Assembly (NCBI RefSeq): GCF_028372415.1
Contig: NC_092879.1
Coordinates: 98,700,857-98,764,856, forward strand
DNA: 64,000 bases
Direction: 5' to 3'
DNA from: Notamacropus eugenii
Taxonomy: Eukaryota; Chordata; Mammalia; Diprotodontia; Macropodidae
The notes under the pieces are model-generated. The model was given only the letters and a program-made list of their open reading frames with translations, had not been told where the DNA came from and made no database searches. Positions 1-33,885 of this stretch are shown piece after piece; the stretch's first letter is position 1; each line of letters starts with the position of its first letter. The translations under genes were made by a program, and so were the position numbers.

Positions 1-1404
1 AAGTGGGGTGAAGCAGCAGTTTGGAGCACTTGCTGGCAGTGATGGAAGAGGGCGGACACTAAGAAGGCTTGAGGAGGGGTGTTGATCTAATAACAAGAAC
101 CCAACGTGACACAGTTTTAGACCATGAATTCCTAGTGAGTGGATTCCTTTCTGTTTTGTCACTTTTCCCTGGGATGATCTGATTTGGGAACTGCCCCAGG
201 GCTGAGGATTGAGGGTGGTTCATAGGAAAGGTTGAGGGGATGGAGTGAGCCAAGAAGTCTGGAATAGTAGATCCTGACAGGCCACGTGGTACCTTGTTGG
301 GTGGTGAAAGCATAGGAAGCCAGAGTCAAGGAGGCGGAATGGAAAAGTCAGGACGGGGTCATGGATCGGCAACAGTAACAAAAGGCAAGAGTGAAAATGG
401 GAGAGCCTGTGATCAGTGGGAAATTCCCAAGAATCTCTTGCTCTTGGGAGGATGTGATCCTCTTCTGAGATACCACGGTGATGATGAAGGTGTGGCCATG
501 TCCGTGTTAGGGCAGGCTAGGAATTGATTGGAATCCCGGAGCTTGGGGTAAACAATCCGTATTATGCTTTGGAGAGCAAAAGCTCCACTGAAATTGGTGA
601 TCCAGTGATGCCACCAAAAGGCCCCTGTGTCTTAACAAAAATATTCAGAACTGCCCTATTTCTAATCATCCCAAATTGGGAACCCTTATGGTTCGCAGTT
701 GGAAACTAGCTGAAGAAATGACTCTTCCAAGGTAATGGAATTAAGAAATGAAGACTCCAAGGTAGTATGGAAAGTCTTCTCTATGCCAGGACCAAGTGGA
801 ACCCACAGGGCAAGAGCCAGCAAGACAGTGAGTAGGATGTTATTTTTTATAAAGAAAGATGACAAAGCCAGGGGCAGTGGCAGAACTTCCAGATGCCTTG
901 AAATGGATGAGGTTTGGAACCTTCTTGACTTCCTTGTGTTCCAAGGGTTTGTGTAAAGTGCTACCCCTTATTTTACACATTTGGGTTTTTGATGGTGGTT
1001 CCCAGTAAAACAATTAACATTCATGTGCACCCCTCCTGATTTTCCTTCTTCCCTTTATTCCTTGTAACCAGTCAGTTGTTAGGTCTCCTTGAGTCTCCCC
1101 ATTATGTCTCTTTTTGTAACATGTCACTGATAGCTGAGTTTAAGCTCTTCTCACCCCCTCCCGATGTGGACTGTGGAAGTAATTTCATGGCTTATTTCTC
1201 CAGTAGTGTAACTTAGTCTGTGTAGATTTCTTCTCATTTGCTGGATAATGCCAACTTTTGGGTGCAAGCTAGCTTCTCATGAGTTGGATTGGCTTCCCTC
1301 TTTGTCTCCCCAGTGCCTAGCAGATAGGAGCCACATAACAAATACGTGTGGACTAACTGAGAAACCAACTGTTGTGGCCATGTATGTTTCCTCCTTTTCT
1401 GCAG
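1..1404 (+). other. CLCN5 intron upstream of the first coding exon in window
   Basis: No exon of the long CLC-5 isoform, no SINE and no L1 was recognised. The sequence looks like unique or very old intronic DNA. Confidence 0.5.
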
Positions 1405-1451
1405 AGTTCATGTCATACAATGGAGAAGGGCTGAATGTTCCAAATAAGATG

Positions 1452-21501
<20,050 letters not shown>

Positions 21502-21764
21502 AGTCCCAGAACTGCGCTGGGGATGCGCCATCTAGATGTGAAACATCACTATTGTGTAGAAAACCTGAGTACCCAGTGCAGTGACTGGAACACTTTCCAT
21601 TTGGGAAGAAGGCTGATAATCACGTGTCGTTTGGGACTTCCCTCTCAGCTCACCTGTTGCACTACACAGTCTTCTCTTTAGGAGAGCATGCTCCTGAGGC
21701 TTTGAGGAAGTTACAATGCAAAGATTGCATGAAGGAGGAAAAGAAAATTGCCACAGGAGAATGC

Positions 21765-21948
21765 GCTTCCTTTCCCTTGTGCTCCTGTCTCCCTCTCTCC
21801 CCTCCCCTTTCTCCCCCTTCTCTTTCCCCTCCTTCCTCCCTGCCTCCCTTGCCCTTCCCCTCCCCCATCTCCTCTGTCCTCCCCTCCCCTGCCTATCCCT
21901 TCTGTCCCCTTCTCTTCCCTTCCCTCTCCTTCTTTCCTTCTTTTTTTT
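21765..21948 (+). repeat. C/T-rich tract in CLCN5 3' UTR
   Basis: About 180 nt of CCCTCCC/TTCCC pyrimidine repeats, ending in a T run before an AATAAG. Confidence 0.9.
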
Positions 21949-23462
21949 TTTAATAAGATCTTTATTTTTTTAACTTTGGTAACGAATGATTAGCCAGCTT
22001 AGCCATCACTAAAACCTCTGCAAGGAACCTCTTGCCCCACCTGGCCCCCTCCACCGTCTTCTGGCCCTTTTGGAGGTCTAGACTTCCAAACTTGGGCTTT
22101 ACTTGGTTTACTGACAAACAGGAAAACCTAAAAGTCCCATGGGATTCTCCCCAGATTGGGGGGGGGGGGGTCATCTCATAGCAGGTGGTCTTGTGCCTGG
22201 TAAACTATTTAGTGGGATTGCAGATTTTTGTTGTTCTCATATGTAGGGTGTAGATGGGGGAGGGGAAATGCCCCAGCCTCTCTTTGTGTGACATTCCCCA
22301 ATCCTCCCAGAATGCTGCTTGGTTTGACCTCTCGCTGTGTGCCAGGAGGCCCGCTTCTGTAGCTCGCTTACATACTTGTCGCTCAAGAGCACAAATGTTA
22401 TACTGCTTTCTATTTGCCTGCAAAAACGTTCGCTATTAATCAGCCAGATTTGTAAACAGTAGCAAAGAACGGTTTCTTACATGTTCATGAAACAAGTGCT
22501 ATGTGAGAAGTGATTCATTAAAGGACATAGGGAAAGAAAAACCTTAGCAGAGATGTGATAGGCATCTTCAGATGTTTGAAGGTCTTGTCGTGTGGAAAAG
22601 GGATGGGTAGAAATCACAGACAGGCAGTTTTAGGCTTGACGTGTTGGGAAAAACCTCTTAATTGTGAGAGCTGGGCCCAAGATGTGGTGACTTCCGCCTT
22701 ATTAATAAGCCTTAAACAAAAGCTGGGTGCCTACCTGTTGGGTTGTAGATTAGTCTGGTTGGACGAGATGTTCTTGGAAGTCCTGGAGATTCTGTGATTG
22801 GGGTCACAGCTCTAAGCTCCATCATAAGAACTGACTAAGCACAGAGGACTCTGCCGCTATCTCTAAAAGTGAGGGTATGTGACACAGTCCCAAGGACTAG
22901 GCCACTTGGTCCTCTTGCCTCTGTCCACTGGGCTTTCCAGAACTCCAGATGGGTTCAGGCATGTGGACTAAGCCTGTCATAGACTCCCCAGGGAAACTAT
23001 GGGTCCCCTAAAGTTCCTGATAATCCAAGTCAGAACCCCCCAGGCAATCCCATAAATCCCCAAAGTTCCCTGGGCTCCATGAGGGTGGCACCCAAAGGTG
23101 CTATGGTAAAAATCAATAGTCCTTTAGAATCCTGCGGGGATCTAGTGCCAAGGAGTAGAGTTACAGAGTCCTCAATTGTTTCCTTCCCTTCGTTTTACCC
23201 ACGTGTAGCTCTCCCTTCTGTTCCCCTTCAAACTCAGGACTGAACCCTATGGGATTCAATACTGTGACTAACAGAAGACACTCCCAAAAATCCCTTCTAG
23301 GATTACGCACATGTACCAAAGATGGCACACACTGTACTTTTCCTTAGTACACAGACTGATTCCTCCCACTTTGGGCAGGAACACAATGGCCACCCCACAT
23401 TCCTTTTCATCAATTGGCCAATATGACTGGAGTTCACCTCATTTCCAAACATGTACCCACCC

Positions 23463-23473
23463 TTACACACATA

Positions 23474-23515
<42 letters not shown>

Positions 23516-23536
23516 CACACACGCACGCACACACAC
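23463..23536 (+). repeat. CA microsatellite
   Basis: (CA)n with a few ATAC and ACGC variants, in the probable CLCN5 3' UTR. Confidence 0.97.
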
Positions 23537-26500
23537 CCTCCACTCAATGATGGACAGACCTGCCATTCCATCTCCTCAGCATACCAAAAGGAAAAGGGGA
23601 GATCCACCACTGTAGGTCTTTGTAAAAGACTACCAAACCCTTCTTAGAGCTATTACTCAGGATTTTACACTTCAAATTCTAGCCTTCAGAAGTTCTTTTA
23701 TTACATATAATTATTTTGTAAATGTCAGACAGTCGCAAGGTAGCATAGACTCTCTTTTAAAATGTCAATCTGATGTTTTCAAGTAGCAGCCCAGAATGCC
23801 CTTGCCCAGGTAAAATAGCAGCCAGCTTCAGTAACATTCCATTTGCTGTTTCTTTGACATGGTCAGTTCATATGAAAGGCAGCTGACTGCGCTGAACTAA
23901 CCATCTGGTACCAGACAGACCCTGTGAAACACAGGGAACGTCAAGGTCTTGGCAGCGTGTCTTCTTTAATAGAGGTTCTGCTCCCACTGACGTTTGCTAA
24001 GATGACAAGTTGGGTTTTCTTTCTGTCACTCAGTGTTATCAAAAACTACCAGTTTGCTCTTGTTTCTTATATCTCCCTGAAATCTTTGGCAGGCAAGGCA
24101 GCCCCGAGATGCCACTTCCAAGCCTGGTACTGTCAGCATTGTCGGTGCTGGAGGCCATCGTGTGGTTCCCGAGCTTTTCTACACAATGCGAGCATCATCA
24201 CCTCTGGTTTTTGTTTTTTACACAGTTGTCATTTCTGAATACGCCCCCTCGGAGCACTCGCCCTGGCAACAAGGAAGTCAGATTAAGCCAAGCAAACAGA
24301 CAGAGTGACACCCGTATCTCAAAAGCACATGAACATGTCTCCTGCCATCTACTGAACGAGAGGAGAGACATGTTTCACCACTGGGCCTCTGGAGGCCAGC
24401 TTGGTCACTGCCTTGATCTGAGTTAGGCTCTTGGTTTACTTTGTGTTTTTATTGTCATTGCGGCTTTTCTTTCTTTGCTATGTATCAGTTCAGAGTGGTC
24501 TTCCCATATTTCTTTGAGTTGTTTGAAGAGCACAAGGGTATTCCATGACTATCATGAGTCACTATTGCTTTCCACCATTCCCCGCCTGTTTTCTGGTGTT
24601 TTGCTGCCTCTGAATCTCTTGGGTCAGGAGGCACTTGCTTCCTGGCGTCAGCCTCTTTGGAGGCTGTGCCCAGGCGTGGGCCTCTCAGTTTGGGAGGACT
24701 TTTCCCGATTACCATCCAGATGTAGTTGTGGCCTGGGCTGTGTATCCATCATGACACACTTACAACCCTGAGGAACTGGAATTTGCTCTGATTGTGGCTA
24801 AAGCTTCCTGTCAACTTGCTAGTTCAGCACCTTCACAGAGCCTCCTTTCTTGGCCTAAAGGAAAATGTGGACTGTATTTAACCATTAAGCCAAACAGATG
24901 CAGGGAGCTCTGACAGCCCAGGCCAGCGGCCACATGGCCCCAACTAGGGAATTCTGTGACCCACAGACTAATGAGCTAAGACTCATCTGTTTAGTGTAAA
25001 AGCAGTAAACTTGTTCTGTATGAGAGAGGAGGCTCGTGCTGGAATGCAATTGATTACTTCTGCAGAGTTCTGGCTTTCTAGTGAAGAATAGATCTGGTAG
25101 ACAGCCAGTCCTGAAAGGGATGAGAGGCCATCAGTTATTCTTTTAAAAGAAGACCTCCTTGTTCATCTGTGTTTGCACATTTTCACAGATTTTAAGTAGG
25201 GAAGATAGTTAACTCCCACTTATCTGAAGTAACGGAGGAGGAGTGTGGAGGGTAGAGACGAGGGGCAAATTCCATCAAAGAGTGAATACTTGGGGAAAAA
25301 AGTCATTTCTTTGGACTAATCATAGTGAAACATCCCTTTTCTACCTGGCCTCAACTTCCCCCTGGCTTCACTTTACTGTCAGCAGCCTGGGACCCAGCTG
25401 CATGGTGGGAAAGAGGCAGCCATCTCATGGCTTCCGTGGATAATGCTCGGGTGAGATCATCTCAAGGCGTTGATCCAAAAGCAAAGCAATTCAATTGTTT
25501 TGGCACCAAACAGCTGTATCTGAACAACTCTTGGCAGGAAGAGCTGAGAACAGGATTAAAATCTCCAATGAATCCTCAATTTGGTTAGAATATGAGCATG
25601 AGAAAGTAATGGTGAATTAGTACACTTTGAGACACTGAAGAACTTTGAAGCAAAGCCCTGTGAGCTCAGTAAAAGGAAAGAAAAAGGTTTTTAAAAAGTT
25701 ATTGCTGAAGAGTTCACTATAAGATGTTGCGATTGCCCTTCTGTGCTGTATGGGTCTAAATTGCTTCATCGAGGGGCATCTATGTGCCCCACAATGATCT
25801 TTCTGCTATGAAAGGCAGTTTTCAAAACTGAATTATTAGTGAACAGGTACTTAGTTGCCCACAAGTCTAATTTCTGAATGCTTGGGATTGGAAATAGCCA
25901 GTGTTTGTGTTTTCTAAAAGTGCTAAGCTCCCAGTCCAGCAATGGAAGAAGGAAGCTGTTTTGTCTCTCCTTACCTCGGACTCCTGTTGTATAAGAGGGT
26001 CTTGTGGAGAGAGATTCTGAAAGGACGTGTTCAAGGGAACCTTGATTTTTTTAATAACTAGTGTGTTTCAAACATAGGAAGGAGCCCCAAACCTTCAGTT
26101 TGGAGCAACTTGGTGGGTAGTTGGGATCCCTTTGAAATGTGAAATAAGTGAAGTGCCAGTGGGAAAGTGCCACTGGGTACCACTCCCAGCGCTTGGCCTG
26201 GAAATGTGGGAAAGAGGCAGTTGGTCTCCTCTACCCCCTTCCCCCCCCAACCCCCGCCCCCAGGCCTGGCATCTTGAAGATGCAATATTCCCATGCCTCC
26301 AGGGTAGTGAGGTCAGAACAGAAAAATTCATCAAGAGGACCAAGTACATAAAGCTTTACAAGTGTGAGAGGCAAAAGTGGGGCTCATTGAGGGGCAACAT
26401 CCTGGGAATGGGAGCTCACATGGGGATGTAACCTGCACCAGTACTGCCAAGCTGTCTTCAGCTGCCATGGCCTTTTTCCTAGTCTACAGTGGCATGTTCC

Positions 26501-26860
26501 CAGCCAGACCGATTTCACGGGCCCAGTGTGAAGGGGACATTTCTCAACTGTGTCCCAGTTCCAGGCATTATTAAACAAAGGCTTTATGGAGGCTAAGAAG
26601 GGTTTACATAAAAATGTTCACTTGGCATTGCACCACATGGATTTGTACCACTCCATATGGTAACATATGGTGCGGACCTCCCCTGGGCTGGTGTGGATGC
26701 GGGGGCTCTCTAGCTGACCACATGGCAACATGAAATCGACTCAAAAACCATTGACAGTAAAAAATAATAGTCTTAAGTCTCCCTTTTATATACTTCTTCT
26801 TCAGAAGAACTAAGTAGTGTAGACACTCCAGGGTTTCCTGGTGAAATAGAAGGTAGCTGT

Positions 26861-26866
26861 AATAAA
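26861..26866 (+). terminator. Candidate CLCN5 polyadenylation signal AATAAA
   Basis: A canonical hexamer followed within 20-50 nt by a T-rich stretch (tttgttctttgttt) that could be the downstream element. Alternatives at 22517 (ATTAAA) and 27341 (AATAAA) cannot be excluded. Confidence 0.4.
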
Positions 26867-27561
26867 GTTGAGATTGAACCTGTTTACTATTTGTTCTTTG
26901 TTTAGAATCTCAACCTAAATGATAAAAAGTTTGTTAAAGATTTGATTGTGTTGCTTGTTACATGGAAAGAATTTCTTGGAATTGTGGGCGTTAGCAACTT
27001 GAGAGGGTGCCAAAAACTCTTGCTGGCCACATCCTCATTTCTAGACATCTGGATTCTGGCTTCATTTCATGGGTGATACAGGAAATTAAAATTGCTTTCT
27101 TTCCACTGTGCTCTCTAATTTTGTCAAATCACCCCCAAAAAAGAAAACACTGCAAGACTGACCCTTACACGTGTCCTGAATCTTGGGGACTGAATAACTG
27201 TTTGAGAAAAAGCAGAATGTAATTCTCTCGAGTTCATAATTTTTAAATGGATCCTCACAATCCCTCTCCCCACTCCCCTCCTCCTCCCTTTCCAATCATC
27301 AGTTCTAACAAGTCTTCTCTTTTACTTGAGGGTCTTACTGAATAAAAAGCAATTTATTGCTAATGAGATAGAAGGAGAAAGAGTGAAAGAAATGGCATGG
27401 ACTCACTTAAAGCGACCAAAATTAAAGGTCCATCAGTAGTGTGAACATTTAATGTGAGGTTCTTGAGAATATTAAGGCAGATAACATGCTAAGCATTCAT
27501 TACTAAAACCGTAATTTTAGCAATTGGCCATGATCTACGGAGGCCTTGATTTACAGTGGAG

Positions 27562-27690
27562 AAATTGTTGTTGTGTTCGTCCTTCATTGCCAAAGAAGAC
27601 CACGTCATCAGAGAAATGATGACATGATTTGCACTTGATGTTGTTTTGAGTGAAGAAGGACCGTGCAAGGTCACCAATCTCACTTCTCCC
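27562..27690 (-). mobile_element. RTE-mobilised SINE fragment, antisense
   Basis: TTGTTGTGTTCGTCCTTCAT is the reverse complement of the GAACGAAGGACAAACAA-type tail of the marsupial RTE SINE also seen at 5018-5313. Confidence 0.6.
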
Positions 27691-28784
27691 ACTAGAATTA
27701 GAGTTACTGTGAATGTGGTTACCTCCCTTTCCCTCTCTGGACCTCAGTTTCCTCCTCTGTAAAATGAGGGGGTTGTAGTAGATATGGAATTAAATTGTTT
27801 TTAAAAGGCTATCCTGAGGAAGAGGGCTTGATTTGTTCTTTTAGGCCCACAAGAAAGAGCTGCAAGTGATTGGGGAGATGGGGTTACAAAGAGGGAGATC
27901 TAGGTTTAATATCATTAGGAAAACCTTTCTAACAATGTGAGTTGTTGAGAAGTAGAAAGGGCCAATGTGGTTGATTTTCCCTCTTTGGAGTCTTGTCACA
28001 TATTTCATGGTGGAGATGACTTTTGGGTATGGTTTGGACAAGGTGGCTGCCAAGGTCCCTTCCAACTCACAAATCCTATGATCCTGCCCAGAGAGGAGAG
28101 AGCTAGTTTTATTCCTGTGTCTCAGAACATAACTCCTCTCTGTCCCTTTGGCTATTAGTGTACATCTTCAAGAAAATTTGCGACTCTGGGGAGGGGGGTG
28201 TTCTCTGGAAAGGGACCTCAAATCCTTTCAACATGATTTTGTGTAGCCTAGATAAGCTCAATGTCTTCAGTGTGCCTTTCTTTGAAGCCATGCCACAAAC
28301 CATATGTGGACAAGTTTGTTGCTTAATAGGCCAGTTGGCTTCCCCTCTTCTAGTCTTACATCCAAAACCCTGCCCCACATGAGGATGCCCCATGCCCCAA
28401 TGTCACCTCACGTGAGGATGGTGCTGCCCCTTTGTCATAGGCACCAGGGCCACAACCAAGCTGCTAGCAGACCCCAAGTGGTGAGGCCCAGCCAAAGAAA
28501 CTGAAGCTACCCAACTGGATCTTGGACTTCCTGAAAGCTGGGACGAGTTCAGCAGAAACCAATATTTTACTAATGTCTGTATGTCAATAGCAAGTCAGCA
28601 TCCAGAAAGTTAATGGAGTAGAGTTTCCAGAGAAAACACAGCACAGATTTGTGCTGAGCAGTTAATCATATGAGGAAGGGTTGCCAACCCTTGAGACACT
28701 TCCTTAGCTTTATTCCATCCTCCAGAGGTATGATCTGAACTCCAGTCTGGCCGACTGTCACATAAAACGGTGTGGTCAAGTGTG

Positions 28785-28985
28785 GGAACTGCTCTAGGGG
28801 CTAGCTATGTGGAATTTGAGCTATCTGGTGCCTCTGTTTCCCTATCTATAAAATGGAGCTGATATTACTAGGGCCCCACCTACCTCACAAGGATACTGGG
28901 AGGAGAATGTAGCAATAGATGGGAAACACTTTGGAAAGTCAGTGCCAAATGATATTAGGTGGAATTCTTAATACTTTGGAATATT
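28785..28985 (+). repeat. MIR element
   Basis: CTGTTTCCCTATCTATAAAA and CTCACAAGGATACTGGGAGG phrases. It is directly followed by a CORE-SINE. Confidence 0.65.
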
Positions 28986-28987
28986 TG

Positions 28988-29121
28988 GAGGCAGCTAGGT
29001 AGGGCAGTGGATGGAGTACTGGCCCAGAAATCAGGAGTACCTGAGTTCAAATCTGGCCTCTGACACTTAGTAGCTGTGTGGCCCTGGGCAAGTCACCTAA
29101 CCCCAATTGCCTCTTCCCAAA
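28988..29121 (+). mobile_element. CORE-SINE (WSINE/MAR1 type)
   Basis: It begins GGAGGCAGCTAGGTAGGGCA and contains TAGCTGTGTGGCCCTGGGCA, ending in a short A tract. Confidence 0.9.
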
Positions 29122-29282
29122 AAAATGCTTCGAATATTTTCAGGCCCTGAGATTCACACTCAAAGTAGCGTTGCTTTCTTGTTTTGTGAATTAACTTGAC
29201 ATAGTAATTGTCCAGTCTGGTGCTCTGCTGTAGCATCTTTGATACCTCATACTGGCAACATGGAATCTCTACAGCAAGAGTT

Positions 29283-29500
29283 CTTAACATGGAGTTAAGA
29301 TCTTAGGGGATCCATGAAATTGAATAGAAAAAAAATCCTGTCTTATTTCCACTTATTTCAAACTAAGATATAGCATTTCCTCTAATTATGAGTTTGTTTT
29401 TATTTTTTTTAAATATGACTTTATGAAGGGGTCTTTCTGTAGGCTTTACCAGATAGCCCAAGAGGGTCAGGACACACACCAAAATGATGAGGGACCCCCA
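29283..29500 (+). repeat. Old non-autonomous DNA transposon, hAT-like
   Basis: It starts with GAGTTCTTAACATGG (a GGTTCTTAACC-type terminus) and has GAAGGGGTCTTTCTGTAGGC inside. A relative lies at 33886-34022 (GAGAAGAGGCCAAGAAGCTT). The family is not named with confidence. Confidence 0.45.
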
Positions 29501-30279
29501 TTCTATAGCAAGAAGCTTCTACACCTGCAGACAGAGAACTACATTCAAAGGGAAGCCACAGCCTCAACCATTAGAATTGAGACTGGATAGGGAGGGATAG
29601 CTTATGTTTCCTGAATTCTACAAAAAGCCTTCCAGTGTCCATTTTCCAGGTGATAAGGTCCCTGTCCTTTGGCCCCAGGCTCTAGGGACCCCATTCTGCC
29701 ATCTCCTCCCTAACTTGTGCCTACTGATCTATCATATGCCATTGAAATTGTGCTGCTGGGACTTTGTCACTGCCCAATATTCTGGTGTGATCAAGAAGAG
29801 CTAAAAAAGGGTCACCCATGTTGAAAAATCTCAGCCACAGGCCTGGCACATGGTACCTGAAATTCTGACACTGCTCTTCCGTGGGAAGGTTGTTTGATGG
29901 GGAGATGGTAGTGGTGTTGCTTTTGTGGTAGGTTACTGAAAGCTAGGGGAGAGGGGCAGATGCATGCAAGAAGGCTCTGACTAATCAGAAGATACCACTG
30001 AGGAGGAGAGCAGTGGCACTTGGCACCAGTGGGAGTTTTTGTAATTTTGTCAAGAACTAGCCCATTTCTGATGTGAAAGAACCAGAGAAATATAACCCTG
30101 TCATGATTATTTTTTTAATTACTGCTATTACTTCTGAGAAGAGAGGAAACTCTCCCCCTCCAGATTGAACCCCGCCTTGTAATGGAAGAGTAAGGAGGAA
30201 AACCATTAGCTGTCCATGGCAGCTGACTGTAAATAATATTCTGTGCCAACAGTCCCCCGCCTCCTTTCCCTATCTGTTC

Positions 30280-30790
30280 TGTGACCACCATTGACTTGTC
30301 AATTAGTTGTTTTTAGTGATTCTTTCATTTATACTCGTGTAACCTTTGTATATATCCTCTTGTTTCTGCTTATTTTGTTCTGCATCAGTTCATTGAAATC
30401 TTTGCATGTTTTCCTGAATTCTCTGCATATCATTTTGTGTCGCAGTCTCCCCTTCCTTCCATTTATATGCCTCAGTTCTTTGTCTTCAGTTGTTTTACTA
30501 TCCCAAAGAGTACTGCTATGACTATTTTGGCATTTATTATCCCTTTGTCTCTGTCTTCAGCTTTCTTCCTTAGTGTAAATGCCGCACATCCCCAGTAATG
30601 AGCCTGTTGGATCAAGGGGTGTAGACCGTGCAGTCACTTTGTAAAATTTCCATATTCATCACTAAAATGGTGTTAGTTTGCATTTCTTTTACTTTTAGAG
30701 TCTTGCTTCATGTCATGTGGTTGTTATAGTTTCTGAGTCTTTTAAAAACTCTTGGATCACTTATTAACATGAAATACTCATGTTAATTCC
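30280..30790 (-). mobile_element. Old L1 3' fragment
   Basis: Antisense L1 3' region (TTCTGCATCAGTTCATTGAA, TTGGATCAAGGGGTGTAGAC). Confidence 0.65.
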
Positions 30791-30989
30791 TTGCATAATA
30801 TAGTTATCAAACATTTAAGATATTTTTATTATGAACTTGACAGTCTTCTGCAAACAAACATTTCCATGCATGTAGGGTCGTGCACCTGGGACTCGCTTCA
30901 CACATTTCAGCATTCTTCTTTGAAGCAGTTCCCCATTTCTGGTCTGGCTTCCCTATTAAGCTTCCTTGTGCTGTGGAACCATTTCATTG

Positions 30990-32905
30990 ATGCTCTTTTA
31001 TTGTGTGTGCGTGTGTGCGCACGCATGTGCGTCCATCGCCTCCCCTCTACTTCCTCCTCCCCAAATAGAAGCTTTAATTTGTAACCAATGAATAGAGTCA
31101 AGCAAAATACACTTTGTGTTGCATTGGTCATATCTGCAAATGTATGTCTCACTCTGTATCCATTAGCCTCCCCATCCAGAGTCTGAAAGTACTGGTCGTG
31201 GCCTTGCTAAGAGTTCTTAAGACGTTTCAGGCTGTCATCCTCATAGCTCATCTATAAACTAGAAATCTACAAGCTTACATTGTCCTGGTTCTGCTCCCTT
31301 CACTACCCCAGGGCATGTAGGTCTTGCCAGGTTTCTCTGAAACCATGCCTTTTATCATGTCTTAGGACACAGTAACATTCTACCACATTCATATACCATG
31401 ATTTGTTCATCTGTACCTTGATTAATAGAAACCCCCCTAGTTTCTTGTTCTGTGCTACAGTAAAAAGCCTTAAATATTTGATATATATGGGTCCTTTTCC
31501 TCTTCTTTGGATCTTTTGATCTCTTTGGGGTATGGACCTAGTGGTGTTGTTGCTGGGTCAAAGGGTACTCCCAGGTTAGTGGCTTTGGAGGTCCTAGTTA
31601 CTAATGGCTTTCCAGAATGGTTGGACCAATTCATAGGGCCACTAACAGCGAAGGCATCATTAAAATGGCAGCCATCCTCCCTCAACCCTTCCAGGAACTG
31701 TTACTTTTTCTATTTTTATCATTTTTGCCAATTCAGCTCCTGTGAGGGGGAACCTCAAAGTCATTTTAATTTGCATTCTCCTATTAGTTATTTGGAGCAA
31801 GTTTTCCTATGACTGTTGATAGCGTGTATTTCTTCTTTTGAGAACTGCTTCTTCCTATCCTTTAACCACTTTATCTACTGGGGCTTGGCCTTTCTTCTTA
31901 TATATTTATGTCAGTCCCTTGTATATTTTGAATATTAGACCTTAATGAGAAAAATTTGCTGCAAAGATTTTCTTCAAGTTCGTTTTTCCCTTCTGATGAT
32001 CACATTTTTCATCAAAGCTTTTCAATTTCATGTATTTATCCATTATTTGTGGAAAAGTTTTCCCCTAATCCTCATTGTCAAAAAGATTCTCCTTCTCTCC
32101 TACCCTAATTTGTTTGGTATGACCTTTTATTTCTAGGTCTTTCATCTATTTGGAGATTATGGTGATTTGGGATGTTGGGGCTAAGCCTAATTTCTACCAA
32201 TTTTCCCAGCAGCTCTTGTCAAATCGCTAAATCTTTGTCCCTGGTGTCTCTGGGCTTATCGAGTATGCTCTGCTCTTATGTTCAGTTATTGCCTAATTTG
32301 TTCTACTGATCGATTTTTTTCCAACAAGTCCCAGATCGTTTTAATGATTACTTGTCCGCAGGATAGGTTGAGATCGGGTATTACTAGGCCCACTCCTTTC
32401 CTTCCCGCTTTTTTTTTCATTATTTCCCTTGAGATTTTGGACCTTTTATTTATGTGGATGAATTTTTCAAATGACTTTGTCTTCTTCTATAAAGAAATCC
32501 TTTGGTAGTTTGATTGGTATGGCATAGAATCTGTCAATTAATTTAGATAGTATTGTCATTGATATTAGGATGGCCCAGCCATAAGCAATTAATTCTTTTC
32601 CAATTCTTTAAGTCTAGATATTAGACTTTTATGGATGTTACCGAATACAAATATTTTCTCCATGTTACCAGTTCTCTTACATTTGATTTTTTGTGTTCTT
32701 ATTTATTCCTCCAAAAAATGTTTAGATTTTATGGAGCCAAAATGGCCTATTTGGGGGTTTTCTGGTCTCTTCAACCTTGTGTTTCATTAAGAATTGTCTA
32801 GCTTGCCAAAGTTGCAAAAGAGATCTGATCCTCTCTTTATTTTTATTTATTTATGATGAGACCTTTTAGATTCAGGTCCTATGTCCATTCTAAAATATGA
32901 TTACT
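30990..32905 (-). mobile_element. L1 fragment, about 1.9 kb, ORF2 3' part, antisense
   Basis: The plus strand reads the ORF2 complement (TTGCTGGGTCAAAGGGTACT, CATTTTAATTTGCATTCTCC, AGGCCCACTCCTTTCCTTCC). It is longer and better kept than the neighbouring fragment. The reading frame is broken. Confidence 0.75.
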
Positions 32906-33737
32906 CTTATGAAACAACCAGGAAATGGCCACCAGGTGTCAGGGCAGACAAGCTCAGTGGGTGCTTTCAGCTGTAGGAAAGGGAGAGATGTTGGTTCATG
33001 TCTTTTGAAAGAGGTGAAAAAGAACAAGTCCTCTAATTGTAATTTCTTCTCCTCTCCCCCTCCAACTTCTCCTATAAGGAGAGAGGATGATAAATAAATA
33101 AACCTATTACAGTAGAAAGACTCTGTTCTCCTTCCTCTCCCTCTCCATGAAATGAAGGTGATAGGAGTTGAGGGACTGAGATGGAGGTGTTAGGTCAACG
33201 ATGTAAATACCCAAGTCACTAAGTTACTAATAAATCAACAAACATTTATTAAGCACTGACTATGCTCAACATGCTAAGCACTGGGATTAAAATGAAAAAA
33301 AGAAACTGTTATTGAATTCTGGACAAAGGGAAGAAAAGGGGGCAGTGGATCAGAAGCAGATCCCTAGATCAATCACATATTCTTCTCTTTTACTGCCCTA
33401 TTTGCACAGAGGTAGAGTGAGGGGAGAGGAAAAAAGTATAAAAGGATGGAATAGAGAGAAATATATAATTAACAATGAATAACCATGAATGGAATGAACT
33501 CACCCATAAAACAGAAAACAACCAAATGTATTGTTTACAAGAAACACACCTGAAAGAGATTCACACAGAGTTTTAAAATAAAGGGAGGCAGCAGAATGTT
33601 ATCATGCTTCAGGTGACCTCAAAAAAGCAGAAAAAGCAATTGGTGCTATTTTAGACAAGACAACAGTAAAAAAAGATGATTAGAAGATATAATATGGAAA
33701 CTATGTTTAACGGTACCATAGATAGCAAATTATACAC

Positions 33738-33778
<41 letters not shown>

Positions 33779-33885
33779 GGCATAGCTTCTAAATATAAGG
33801 TTTATTTCTTTACAGGGAGAAATAGTAAAACCGTAATAATGGAGACCCCTATTTACCTCTTTTAGACCTAGACCAAAAAATCTTG

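Larger units (their letters stand above)
21502..26890 (+). other. CLCN5: Probable CLCN5 3' untranslated region
   Basis: About 5.4 kb after the stop has no recognisable L1, SINE or L2 copy, unlike the introns. It holds only a CT-rich tract (about 21765-21948), a CA microsatellite (about 23463-23536) and a short G run (near 22157). Human CLCN5 also has a long 3' UTR. The first AATAAA followed by a T/GT-rich stretch is at 26861-26866; an ATTAAA lies at 22517-22522 and another AATAAA at 27341-27346. The exact end is inferred. Confidence 0.5.
26891..30279. other. Intergenic, repeats only
   Basis: Apart from the listed SINE, MIR and hAT-like copies, nothing resembling a coding exon was seen. Confidence 0.5.
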
